This document shows, one piece after another, positions 26,101 through 37,600 of a stretch of 64,000 nucleotides of DNA (position 1 is its first letter; each line of letters opens with the position of its first letter). Source of the stretch: Channa striata (Eukaryota > Chordata > Actinopteri > Anabantiformes > Channidae). The DNA is taken from assembly GCA_033026295.1 (NCBI GenBank), contig CM065182.1, positions 6,758,001-6,822,000 of the forward strand, in the 5' to 3' direction. The position numbers were made by a program, and so were the translations under genes. A model generated the notes under the pieces. It had not been told where the DNA came from. It saw only the letters and a list, made by a program, of their open reading frames with translations, and searched no databases.

Positions 26101-29100
26101 CGGCACGTACAGTCCTACTTTGACCGTGTGTGCACCTTTAGAATAAGGCTGAAAACTGCGAGATATTAGGCCATAAACGAGTTATGGTTTTGTGGTAAAT
26201 TGTAGCATCACACTGACACGACGCCCTCAATGAACAGAAATAAAGTGGCTGCTGCTCATAGACCTTCACATCTGCTCTGTCACTTCAGTGCTGAGAGTAA
26301 TGACAGTTATTCAAATGCTGTAGAATATGCAGTTTCAGTTACTTCTACTGCACATCCATGTAGTTGGTGGCACCAGGGTTATGTTCCAGTTCATAAATTT
26401 ACTGGACAATATCCAACTTACACATGTTACATTAACTCACGAATCCAAAGTGCTTGTAGGAAAGATTTCCTACCCAGAAGAATGAAGCAGTTTATCTGTC
26501 CCAGCATTTTCTTAAGATTGTGCAACTTGACCTAAACCACGTATAAAGAAGATTATTTTTGCTCCTTACATTGACAGTCTATTTATCAGGAGACAATTCA
26601 GTACTTTTATTGACAATTCATATTGCTGGTATATATATACATATGCATGTATGTATGTTCGTGTAAAATTCAGAGAAAGAATTGGTGCTTGTGATGGAGC
26701 ATTTTGTAATAAATGTTTTGCCACTTTTATTGAAATAAAGAATACGTATGACAACACCCACTTAAGTCTTGATGCAGCTACAACAACACTCTTTGCCCCC
26801 CGTTAGTCTTTATAAATGCTTTTTTGAATGCAAGGCTTTTAATTGTAATGGAATTTTAAATACTGTGTTATTGTTCCCTTTATTTAAGTAAAAAAAATGA
26901 TCAGAATACTTATTTGACTTCTGTGTTGCAAATAATCAACACAATTCTGTTATGGTTGTAAATTATGGTACATCCCCATACACTTAATGTACAATTCATT
27001 AGTCTATTTCTGCTCTAAATTGCTGCAAGACTTTGCATTTGCACCACCTGTCTGATGCTGGAAACAGTCGACATCACTGGCCGGAGAAGCCAAATAGAAA
27101 ACAGAATGGAAACAACCGTGTGAGACTTTAATCCTATTTCTGTCTCTATCTCGCTTTCTACTGATGCATGTAAAGTCGCTGCATGACTCACTGGAGAAGA
27201 TCTCAGTCACACATGACTCTCCACCAGAAACCACAACAACAAAGCAGCACCTATAAAAAAAAAGCCTCCCAGAAGATTCAGAGTATATGTATATTTCAGG
27301 TTTAGTCTTCCTCAGCTAAAGAAATGTTCAGACATGACAGTGTGATGATTGAAGCTTGAGAGGCTGATGGAGGTTTGATGATTCCCTGAAGTAATTATCT
27401 TAATGGACCTGGAAACTCATGTGGAAATGTTGCACCCTAGAGGCAGTAAACATTTACTGCAAATCCTGATATTTCTAAGGATATTTGGTTTGGTTTTTAT
27501 TGTGAGTAGCTGGAGTGGAAACAATCATTTTGTTGATATGCAGCCAAAGACTTTAATGACTGTGGTATGTTTCACCTGTAAGTCCCTTGGGTTTGGAAAC
27601 AACACTTAAACTGTTAAACTGGGAAATTTACATGTTTCACATTATATATTCAACTTTTAAGTTCTCATGAAGCCAGCATGGAAAAATACAATTTAAGTTC
27701 TCTTTAAAATCTGCAGAAACTACTTGTCTATGTGACTGTGTCTATGTGAGACACTGCTGCAGGAGGTTACAGTATTTTAGACATGAAGGAATCGAGGTTT
27801 TCTGTGTGTGTGTGTTTGACATCTGTATATGCACGCTGAAAGTCGGCTATATGGTCACTGTGGGCTCTTCACATTGGCCTGCTGAGTTTGCTCATCCCTT
27901 TGTCACTTCTGAGCTGCTCCTGCTATCATCAGCAGAAACACACACATGGACACACACACGTAGACACACATTTTACGCAAGAACTCATGTGCCTGTACTG
28001 ACTCCTTTTCTAACTGAACAAATTTACTTTGATAAGGAATGTGCTCACAAAAATAATTTTACGGGGAGGTTGTTTGAAATCTGTCCACACGTGTCTCTCT
28101 GTCTCTTAGTTTTACTCACAATCAGGGAATTACATGGGCACACACACATGCAGACAGAGTCTCTGGACAATGTGCTGACCTCAGTAAGCCTTTCCTCAGT
28201 GTTTATTGTTCAATGCAGCTAGAACAGAGAGGAGGGTGTCCACTCTGTTTGGTTTGCTTATTTTGGTGACACAACCTATTGCATGATAGAATACAACATT
28301 TGCAGGAAATACGGTAAGATTGCAATAAACACAAATGCTCGATAATGGCTTCAGTGACAAATAAAGTTACCAGTTAATGGAAAAATTGAAATATTCAATA
28401 GTGTGGAGCAGATCAATCACAAATGTGAGCAATGAACAAGTCAAAGCTGGATCCTTCTTTCATACCACAACACATTCTCCATATTATAATCTGCTCACGC
28501 CGCTACTTGAAAGTGAAACAGCCAATTGCAGCTTATCATTCGATGCCAGCCCTGCCAACAAAGCCTTTCACTCGGTGCCGTTGCCTCCCGCTAACCTTCA
28601 CTGTTGATTAATTCACTTCTAAAAATAGCAACGGGCACTTTCATTCACACATCACGTTTAAGCCACAAAATTAAAACAGGACAAATGCTTTCTCTGCAAG
28701 AGGGAATCGGTTTGGACAGGCTGCGTTTAGTTAAAGGATTGTATCTCTGTGAGCCGACCAGAATGTTTGAATTTAAACTTTGATTGAAACTACTGACAAC
28801 ATCTTTTCCCTCTACACCTTCATGGATGGAGCATTTATATAATCAATGAAGCAGCCTGAGTAAATTTCCACTCTCATCGAATTTCACATCCAGCGTAAAT
28901 GTCATTGATCCAGTTAGTACAGTTGTCATGACACTTGGTATTCATGTTTCAGGAAATTAGATTATAGTTGAAATGCATTTTCAAATTAGTGTACATAGAG
29001 TGGAGACACTGTACAATTACAATAGAGGATAATGAGACAAACTCAATCTGTGCCGGACACATGAAATTAAAAACAAATCTCTAACCTGAACAATAGTAAT

Positions 29101-29780
29101 AATGTAAAAAGTAGGTTCAATGTTTTTTCTGAGACATATGTATTGGTCCTTGATTGCTGAGAGTTTTGCAGCCCCTTCAACATCTCCCACTTCCTACTTT
29201 GAGAGTCAACAGTGGGACTGGTTGAATTCATGTAAGTGATCAGTAATTCAAATAATAAAGAACTGTGAGTTGCTCACAGATGATTGATTGGAAAAAACAT
29301 CATATATAAATTGTAGCAGTACCTGGACAAAGGATATTTAGCTCTTTAAAAACACTATAGTTTACAAGTGTCATTTGCTCACTTGATGAATTACAGTCTT
29401 ACTTATTAAATCTCAGTGGTACTAAAAGAAATGCTTTTTGCTTTTGATTAAAATCAAAAGTCCAGCAACATAAGTGTTTTACCACGACAACTGCAATTTC
29501 AAGCAGAGCTGAAATCAAAGTATGAAATTAAATCAAGTTGTTTTATGTAGCCCCTAATCTCAAACCACAAACTCAAGGGGTTTTGCAGTCTATATAATTA
29601 TAATATTGCAGTCTATATAATTATAATATAACATTTCTGACAATATGCATAGATTTAACTCAGAGCTCTAGGTAGGGCGGTAAAATAACTTGCCCTTTTT
29701 GTATTAGCATGAATTACTGTGTGTCTGTGTGTTAACCCCTCTGTGTCTCACACAACAAAACAATTGGGTCCAAAGCAAAG
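26101..29780. other. unc119-cryba1 intergenic interval
   Basis: The two genes diverge from this interval. I see no coding exon. The 158-codon plus-strand frame at 27746-28222 is made of CA-rich sequence and has no family signature. A 9-bp-arm palindrome lies at 29441-29460, and a 23-bp unit is repeated twice in tandem at 29584-29629. Confidence 0.55.
29584..29629. repeat. 23-bp unit duplicated in tandem upstream of cryba1
   Basis: The unit starts TGCAGTCTATATAATTATAA and occurs at 29584-29606 and 29607-29629 without a mismatch, about 210 bp upstream of the cryba1 TATA box. Confidence 0.9.
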
Positions 29781-29910
29781 TGCTGACATGGGTCCAGGCG
29801 TGCCTCTCCCCCCTCGGCCCCTGATATCCACGGGTGTATATATACCCTCACACACACCGCCTCTGCAGACCGTTCAGTGGAAACCTGTGACACACAGCTC
29901 ACCAGTTTGG
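29781..29910 (+). promoter_or_regulatory. cryba1 TATA promoter and probable untranslated exon 1
   Basis: A TATATATA box at 29837-29844 sits about 30 bp before a likely start near 29868-29875. TGCTGAC at 29781-29787 matches the half-site of the MAF response element, which drives many lens crystallin promoters. A donor GTAGGT at 29911 would end a roughly 40-nt exon without an ATG, joined to the acceptor ending at 30259. The TATA and half-site are seen; transcription and MAF binding are inferred. Confidence 0.5.
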
Positions 29911-30282
29911 GTAGGTCAAACTAATTCAAGTATCAACAGTGCAGTTTCCCAGTCTACAGACATGATGCAGTTTGGGCCTCTTATTCAGAAAGTCAGCGAA
30001 CAACACAGTGGTAATTGATCAGGGTAAAAGCAGAGTTGCTTATTTTATTACCTCTACTGCAAGGAAGTGAGTCATTGAAACTAGGTAAAACATGGACAAA
30101 CATTTGAGGTACAGACTCATCTTGTATCTGATGTGAAACCTGAAAATTGGAGCAGCAGACAGTTTTTTTAGACGCAGCTTTTTGTTGTGCTATTATACAG
30201 AGTTACTTCTTTGCTTTTCCATCCATCCTCACCCTGAATGTCTGTTCATTTCTCAACAGGTACTCCTGAAAAAAAGGACAAA

Positions 30283-31336
30283 ATGGCTCTGACAAACCCA
30301 ATGCCCATGGGCCCATGGAAGGTGAGCACATGACATACTGGCTTTACCCACGAACGCAAGGAGCAGAAAGCGATAACACCAACTTCGTTTCGTTTTTTTG
30401 TGCTTTACAGATCACTGTGTACGATCAGGAGTATTTCCAGGGCAGGCGTATGGAGTTCACCGCCAGCTGCCAAAACATCATGGAGTGTGGGATGGAGAAC
30501 ATCCGCTCCCTGAAGGTTGAGTGTGGCGCGTAAGTATTCAGACAGCTTTTCCTCACAGTTACACATACTGTGATACAATCAAAAATGTCAAATCTGTATC
30601 TCTATGTGAGGAAAAATGGTACATTCGTTATGATTCCAAGGGGCATTCCTCGACTGTGTGTTGATCTGATATTTCCTCAGTCTGATTATTTCTGCCCTCT
30701 GTTTTTAGCTGGGTGGGCTACGAGCACTCCAGCTTCTGCGGCCAGCAGTTTGTCCTGGAGAAGGGAGACTACCCTCGCTTTGAGGCCTACAGCGGCAGCA
30801 ACTCCTACCGCATTGAGAGGATGATCTCCTTCAGGCCCATCTGCTGCGCTGTAGGTTCAAAATAAAATGGCTATTGTTTCACTTTAGAACTTCAGTTCAA
30901 GTTAAACCTGCTTTCTTCTCCCTTGTACAGAACCAAAAGGACTCCCGCATGATCATCTATGAGAATGAGAACATGATGGGGCGTCAGTTTGAACTGTGTG
31001 ACGACTACCCCTCTCTGCAGGCCATGGGCTGGTTCAACAACGAGGTTGGATCCATGCACATTCAGAGTGGAGCGTAAGTCGTGAGCAACTGAAAATGTCT
31101 CAGAGGAATCCACACTGAGAACCTTTAGCTTCATTATTTGAATGGTACTGTAAAGTTTAATGTTTGCATGTTCTCGTTCATTCTCCAGCTTCGTGTGCTA
31201 CCAGTACCCTGGCTACCGTGGCCACCAGTACATCTTGGAGTGTGACTGTCACGGAGGAGAGTACAAGTGCTACCGTGAGTTCGGCTCCCATGCCCAGACT
31301 CCCCAGATTCAGTCCATCAGGAGGATCCAGCACTGA
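30283..31336 (+). CDS. cryba1: Beta-crystallin A1 (CRYBA1), 5 coding exons
   Basis: Exons: 30283-30321, 30411-30529, 30709-30850, 30931-31073 and 31189-31336 (stop 31334-31336). Phases agree and the product is 196 residues, close to human beta-A1 (198). Beta-crystallins are oligomeric structural proteins of the eye lens. Each of the last four exons encodes one Greek-key motif (about residues 14-53, 53-100, 101-148 and 148-196), the classic beta/gamma-crystallin layout. Signature blocks are GPWKITVYDQEYFQGRRMEF, GAWVGYEHSSFCGQQFVLEK, LQAMGWFNNEVGSM and YPGYRGHQYILECD. The first coding exon gives only MALTNPMPMGPWK, so the longer A3-type arm of mammals is not visible. AATAAA lies at 31753-31758. 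It could be either fish duplicate (a or b). Confidence 0.95.
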
Positions 31337-32727
31337 GATGGGACTGTTACCTTCACACCTCCTCATCTCCTCCTCCTTCTTTTCCTCCTTCTCTCCTTTT
31401 CTTCTCACTCCTCCCCAACCTCCATCTCTCCGGCTCCGTTGGTCTAGCTAGTCAAAGCAGGATCCCGGGCTCGACTTAAGGTGCTTACTGGTGTCAAATG
31501 TTCACAGCACTTTTTGTTTTTTAATGAAACATCACAAAAAAGGAAAGATGTAAGAAAGACAGAAAATCGGAATGACAGAATTGAGAAAAAATGTCGAATC
31601 AGAGTGAGAGAGAAGCCTCATTGACCGAGGATGGCTGCAGAGCAGTGAAAACGCTTTTTTACCTCCACCATTGATGTCACTGTCTTCTACATCAACAACA
31701 ACCAGTCTTGCTGTTACTGTGATATCCATGACTGCCTACGTTCAAGACAATGAATAAAGAGAATGATCAAAAAAACTGAGAATCGCAATAATGACATGTA
31801 CTGTACCTCAATCACATTTGTGTCTTGTCTTTTTCTAATGATCAGCAAAAAACAAGATATTGATAAGAATTAACTAAAATTTCGCTGAACTATCAGAAAG
31901 TTACTCAAAATTAATTTAATTTATTTTTATTAAATTAATTTAATAAAGTCACAACATTAAGAATTAATGAGATCTCAGTGTTTAAAATTATATTAGGCTG
32001 GTTTTTGGCAAATTGTATCAAAAGATAGAGTGTTTTCACTATCTCTGAGTAGCTGCTGGTTAATTTTTTTCTGGATTAAAAAACACAACTTGCTTTAGGT
32101 GCCTTTGTAATGTTATCCAAATACTATATCAAACATTTAACAAAATCTGCTAAAGATGAAAATTAATCCTGTTGTGAGCCAACAGGAGCATATAGCAATA
32201 CAATTCTCAATCTGTCTTGCTATAGAGTTTGACTGAAAATTTGATTACAATCAATTTTTAACAGTCAAACAAACGTAATATATTATTATTTTTGTATTAT
32301 TACATATATTTATTATTTACATTTTAACTGATATTCATTAATTACCTTATGATATAAAAACTGATATAAATCCATACACACGGTATGACTTAAGTTTCAG
32401 TAAATCACTAAATTACACATTACTGTATCAATAATATTAATCTAATACCAATGTTGGCTTTTAATAGTGTGGTGGTCACAAGAGACATTTCTGTCTTTTT
32501 GACTTTTACTTTTCCTACACCAGATAGGCAACATTTCCATAATTTTTGTTTTAAAGCCATATCAACCACATCATGACATGTTCTCTGTTTGAAAGTGATC
32601 TGTTGGTGCTGCAGCTTTTTAAGCAAATGGTCAAAATACACATTGTTTTTTAGTTTTTGACCGTAAACCAGTAGAGGGCGAAGTTGTTCAAATTGGAGTT
32701 ACGACAGTTGGTGCTCCCTGACGGCTG
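31337..32727. other. cryba1 3' UTR and cryba1-gosr1 spacer
   Basis: The cryba1 3' UTR runs to about 31.78 kb. The rest is AT-rich; an inverted repeat with 13-bp arms lies at 31908-31920 and 31929-31941. The gosr1 promoter must lie near 32.6-32.7 kb, but no TATA box is evident. Confidence 0.5.
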
Positions 32728-32748
32728 ATGATGACATGTCAACAATAA
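32728..32748 (+). other. Short upstream ORF before gosr1
   Basis: ATG ATG ACA TGT CAA CAA TAA ends two bases before the gosr1 start codon. If the mRNA includes these bases, ribosomes meet this six-codon frame first, which could reduce or tune gosr1 translation. Confidence 0.4.
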
Positions 32749-32750
32749 AC

Positions 32751-34529
32751 ATGGCAACCAGCAGCAACTATTGGGAAGGTGAGTTATGGTACAGCATCTA
32801 AAATTAAACTGGTATATTCATTTACGTTTTTTGCAGTCATTCATAGATTTATGTCAAGTACTTTTATCGTGTTACCAGAGATGTAACTTTAAATTAGCTT
32901 CAAATGTGCGACAGGAGAAATCTTTAGCTGGTGCCAAGCTAACCTGTTAGCTTGCTAGTCGTCCAACGTAGCAGAAGTTATAAAGTTAAAAACTGCTGGG
33001 ACGAATTAAAAGGAAACTTTTCCTTGGACACATACCGACCCTGTCACAAGTGTTAATAGACCCCCCACCCCATGAAGGCACAACAGAGAGAGTTTGTTCC
33101 TGTGTGGTCGATATAGCCGGTAAAAATGAAAGCGAACTCCAGGAACAGTATTTTAGCCCCAGTGGTAAAATGTTATGTTTGGGTCTAAAGTTTGTTCGTC
33201 GTCTTTTAAAAAAACACATCTTGCTTGGCGTGTATGCCTTATGTCATAACTGCCAACTTGAAACATCTGAGTCATTTCAACCTTGTCTTTTAGGATGTGA
33301 TTTTTTCTATTTGTCATCTCCATGTAATGCATTTAATTTTATCTCTTTGTCTTGTTCAGATTTGCGTAAACAGGCCAGACAGCTGGAGAATGAGCTGGAC
33401 CTCAAGCTTGTCTCCTTTAGTAAACTCTGCACGAGCTTCAGCAGCGGCAGCAGCCGAGACCAGCGAACGAGAGACCCCAGGTCAGCAAAAGTGTCATCAT
33501 CTGACCTTAACACTTTTACATCGAAGTACTGATATTTATGTATCTGAAGACCTGATATTTAGGGTGTATTTTTCTTGGCCGTGTGGTGACAAGTCTAAAC
33601 TCTGTTATTGCCATATTTTTTGCTCTGAAAATTCATTTCATTTGCAAATGGGTGATGTTAGTTTGACTGAAAAAATGCTAATCTACAAAACAAATACACA
33701 ACTTCAGACCTGAGGGGTACAGTGAGATTATGCACTGTTGATCACAGTGTTGTATTATCTTTAAATTTGTACAAGTCTACTCTGCTGCTAAACAACAAAA
33801 CACAACACTACACACATCCGACTAATTCATTTTGACTCGAGCTTCTGTCTGATCATGTGTTTGATCACCTACTTTGTAACTGTGGACACAAGCTATTTCC
33901 CCACTGTGGGATCAATAAAGTCTTATCTTATCTTATCTTGTCTTTTCCTATCGTACTTTGTCACGCAAGTAGCATTTCATATTATATTCTTAAAATGCAT
34001 AACTATAGAAAAAATGCTGCCACATATAAGAAATTATTTGAGTGATTATGATGCAAGATATGGTAGAATTAAAACTGATATAATATCTAAATGGTTTGAT
34101 CATGGTGAAAATTTTATTTTTTATTATTTGATTCATTTAATAAATCAAATAAAAGTCCACATGACTTGCATGTTTCCGCTTTGCACCTTTCAGACAACAT
34201 TATGCATACTTGATGAATCCTTTGTCCATTTATTTTGCTGTTATTGCCATGCGTCACATTGATGATGCTGTTTCCGAGCCTTAAGAGCAGACAATGTGAC
34301 TGGCATGTAGTGCCTTTATTAATAACTGCCCTTTCTGATCAATTTTCACTTTCAGACATTGTTCTTTATACTGCAAGTGTTGCTAATGTCTTCAACTTTA
34401 TTGCTTGGTTTCCCTTTATCACGCAATATGGCTGTACTTGAAGTTGTGCTAGAAATTCCTGCTCTGCTCCTCCACTTTGACACAGCCTGTTTGCACCTTT
34501 TTCTGTTTCACCCACGGGAATCAAAATAG

Positions 34530-34565
<36 letters not shown>

Positions 34566-34570
34566 TCTCT

Positions 34571-34641
<71 letters not shown>

Positions 34642-37600
34642 GCTTTATCAGTCAGTGCTGTATTTGTTGTTCTGATACAGAATATCTTCAACTCAGTGTT
34701 ATCTGTTTTCCAACAATATTTTTTCTTCATGATGTCTGTACACATTTAGTACTTCTATTGTAAAAATGAACTTTATCACTTTCATTTTTAAATCAGGTCT
34801 GATTCTCATGGCTCCTCTCAGGACAATATGCTCGTGGCCATGACCGCTGAGCTGGAGCAGCTCTTGGCCAGTGTAAGTCCAATATCATAGTTGGTTCCTG
34901 ACAGCCAGTCCCTGGTTGTACAAACTGGATTTCCTTTATGCTTGTTTTAATAATGTCTTATCGTTTAATTAGCTATACATTACTATATGTTAGCTTATAT
35001 AAATATATCTGAAGTAAAGCCAGATTTTATGTATACTTGACATCAATGCTTTGTTTTTTGTTTTTGGCAGCTTAATGCAGTTAATGACAAAATGGGAGAG
35101 TATGCCAATACTCCGGGAACTTTGTCACATAATGCAGCACTGATGCACACCTTACAGAGACACAGAGACATTTTACAGGTACACACAGTTGCCTTGGTTC
35201 CTTTTAAAACATGTTTAAAAGGTGTTTCAACACTGTCTGTATTTTCCATATTTTAAAGAATAAATATATAGAAATTGTAATACATTTTAGCTTGTGAATT
35301 ACCATTCTACCTTTCTGTTAGTGTCGTCATTTCCTGCTTACTGTTCATAATGTTTTATCCTGTAGGATTATACTCATGAATTCCACAAAACTAAAAGTAA
35401 CTTCTGTACCTTGCGAGAGCGAGAGGACCTCCTGGGCTCTGTTCACAGAGATATTGAGTAAGTACCTTTCCACAAATCTCTACCTCTAGAATTATATTTC
35501 ATTTATTTTTGTTGGCAATTATATCACTATGCTAAGCAAAAAAAAAGAGATATTAGAAATTGTTATTCTTTACTTTTAAAGTGTTTGTGTTTCTATTGAA
35601 AGGTAGAAAGTATAGATGGAATTTAAAAAAAAAGAATCCAAGAACTCTTCACGGGGGAAAATATCTTCTGAGGAAGATGTGACGTGCTTTTCCACTGCTC
35701 TGGGATGGTTAAGCAAATTAGCCAGCTGATTTATCTAAATTAATTTTTTTCTTTTTTTGTGAGCAGTATTTTGAAAATGCAGGCTGCACCCCTTTGCTCC
35801 CTAGCACTACTGCCTTGCCACAGACTTTTTAAGGGGTAAAACTAGTCCCCCAGAACTGAAGTGAAATCCTGGTTCCTCCACTATAGCTGCAGGTAGATGA
35901 ACTGAGCTTCACATTAGGTTCCTGGTCCATGAAAAAACTTCCTCTGGTGACTTTAATTTTTTTAGCTTTATTTCAGCTTCAAATCTGCTTGTCAGAACAA
36001 AAAAAGTGTTCTCTTCAGTTGATGTTGTGTTGACCCAAGTTTTTCCTTCTTACACTTCATCTCAGTGTCTACATCTACATCTTTCTTTATTTTTCCTCTC
36101 TTCTTGTCTTTCATTTCCATCTTCTCAGCCTTTGCTGTTGTCCCTAACCAGTAGGAGGCAGAAATGTCCAGTTTGTAGCTAAATTCCCCCACCCTTTTGT
36201 AGACTCTATTCCCTCTATCATGTTTCATCCTCTAATAAATGGCACCTCCTCTTATTAGCCTATTCCCCCATCCTCTCAATCCCCCCTCTCTCTCTCCGCC
36301 TGTATCTCTGTCTTTCTCTGGGGATGTCCTTCCTAAGTGCCTTCTACAGTAAATCAAACCGCAAGGCTTTCATTCAGCCAAAGCCGAGGGAGAGTGGTTA
36401 CATCTGGCCTGCCTGATCTAGAGAAATGCTCTATCAGGGACGACAGAGTGAGACAGCCAGACAGAGAGCACGAGAGAGCGTGCGCGAGAGACACTGTGCT
36501 GAGGTGATGTTGACAGATTACAAAAAAATGATGAAAGTGAATTCTAATTACTTCCATACAGATGAGAGGTGAGAAGACACAATGACGGGAGAGAGATGAT
36601 ACAGAGGAGTAAATGGATGATGAATTGATGATCAGACCCAAGTTGGGAGGGGATGGTGTAAATAAAAAGATGAAGAAAGAGTTGTGGGTTAAGCTAATCA
36701 CTTAAAAGCCTTAAAGCAGGAAGTACACAATCAGCGTCTAGGCATCAGTTAATAGGAGCAAGTGAAATATCTTGGAGTGAAGCAAAGACCAGAGGAAAAA
36801 CTCCTAAAAACCCGGTGAATTCCGAAAATACTCACAATCAAGAAGCCGAAATCAGGGAATTTTGACATAAGTTTAGAAAAAAATTGTAGCAAAACTAAAT
36901 TCAACCTTTTGTTGTCATTAATACTGTGGTGATACTCATGGAAAAAACAGTGACTCCATTGAAAATCATTGTTAACACTTTGCAGACGCAAAGGAGTGGC
37001 CCAACTCTGTTAATGGCAGAACAACACTATAGTGTTGTTAGGAGCCGGATTGTGTGGGATCAGGTCCAGATATTAACTGTGATTTGTATTATATGGCTCC
37101 CAAAAAAGATTTCTTCTGTCAGACAAACGTAGTTCAGTGATAACTCCAGGCGAAGAGGCCTGTGACAGTGCACAACAGAACTGTGATACGCCTTAAAAAC
37201 AGTGACAACCTGCTGTTTTTTTAACACTCTTACATATTTTGAAAAGATATACACATCTTTTGAATGAATATACCAATTGTCTTTTCAGTTTTTATTTTCA
37301 TTTTTTTACATTTAACACAGCATCCCTGAAGTTTGTATTTGTCAGTACAGTTCTTCATCATTTGATGTTTCTCTCTCGTCTTTATTGTTGCTCAGGTCCT
37401 ACAAAAGCAGCACAGGGGTGAATAACAGGAGGACAGAGCTCTTTCTGAAAGAACATGAACATCTTAGAAAGTAAGAGATTTCTTTAAAAAAAACTTTGCA
37501 TGCTCTTTAATAAGTAAATTAACTTTAATAGATTTCTTATGAGGAAAAATGTTTAAGTTTATTGTGCATTAAATATAATGAAAGGATACACATAAAAACC

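Noticed and set aside
33050..33532. 160-codon plus-strand frame covering gosr1 exon 2
   Set aside because: Only the part at 33360-33480 is exon; the rest reads through intron.
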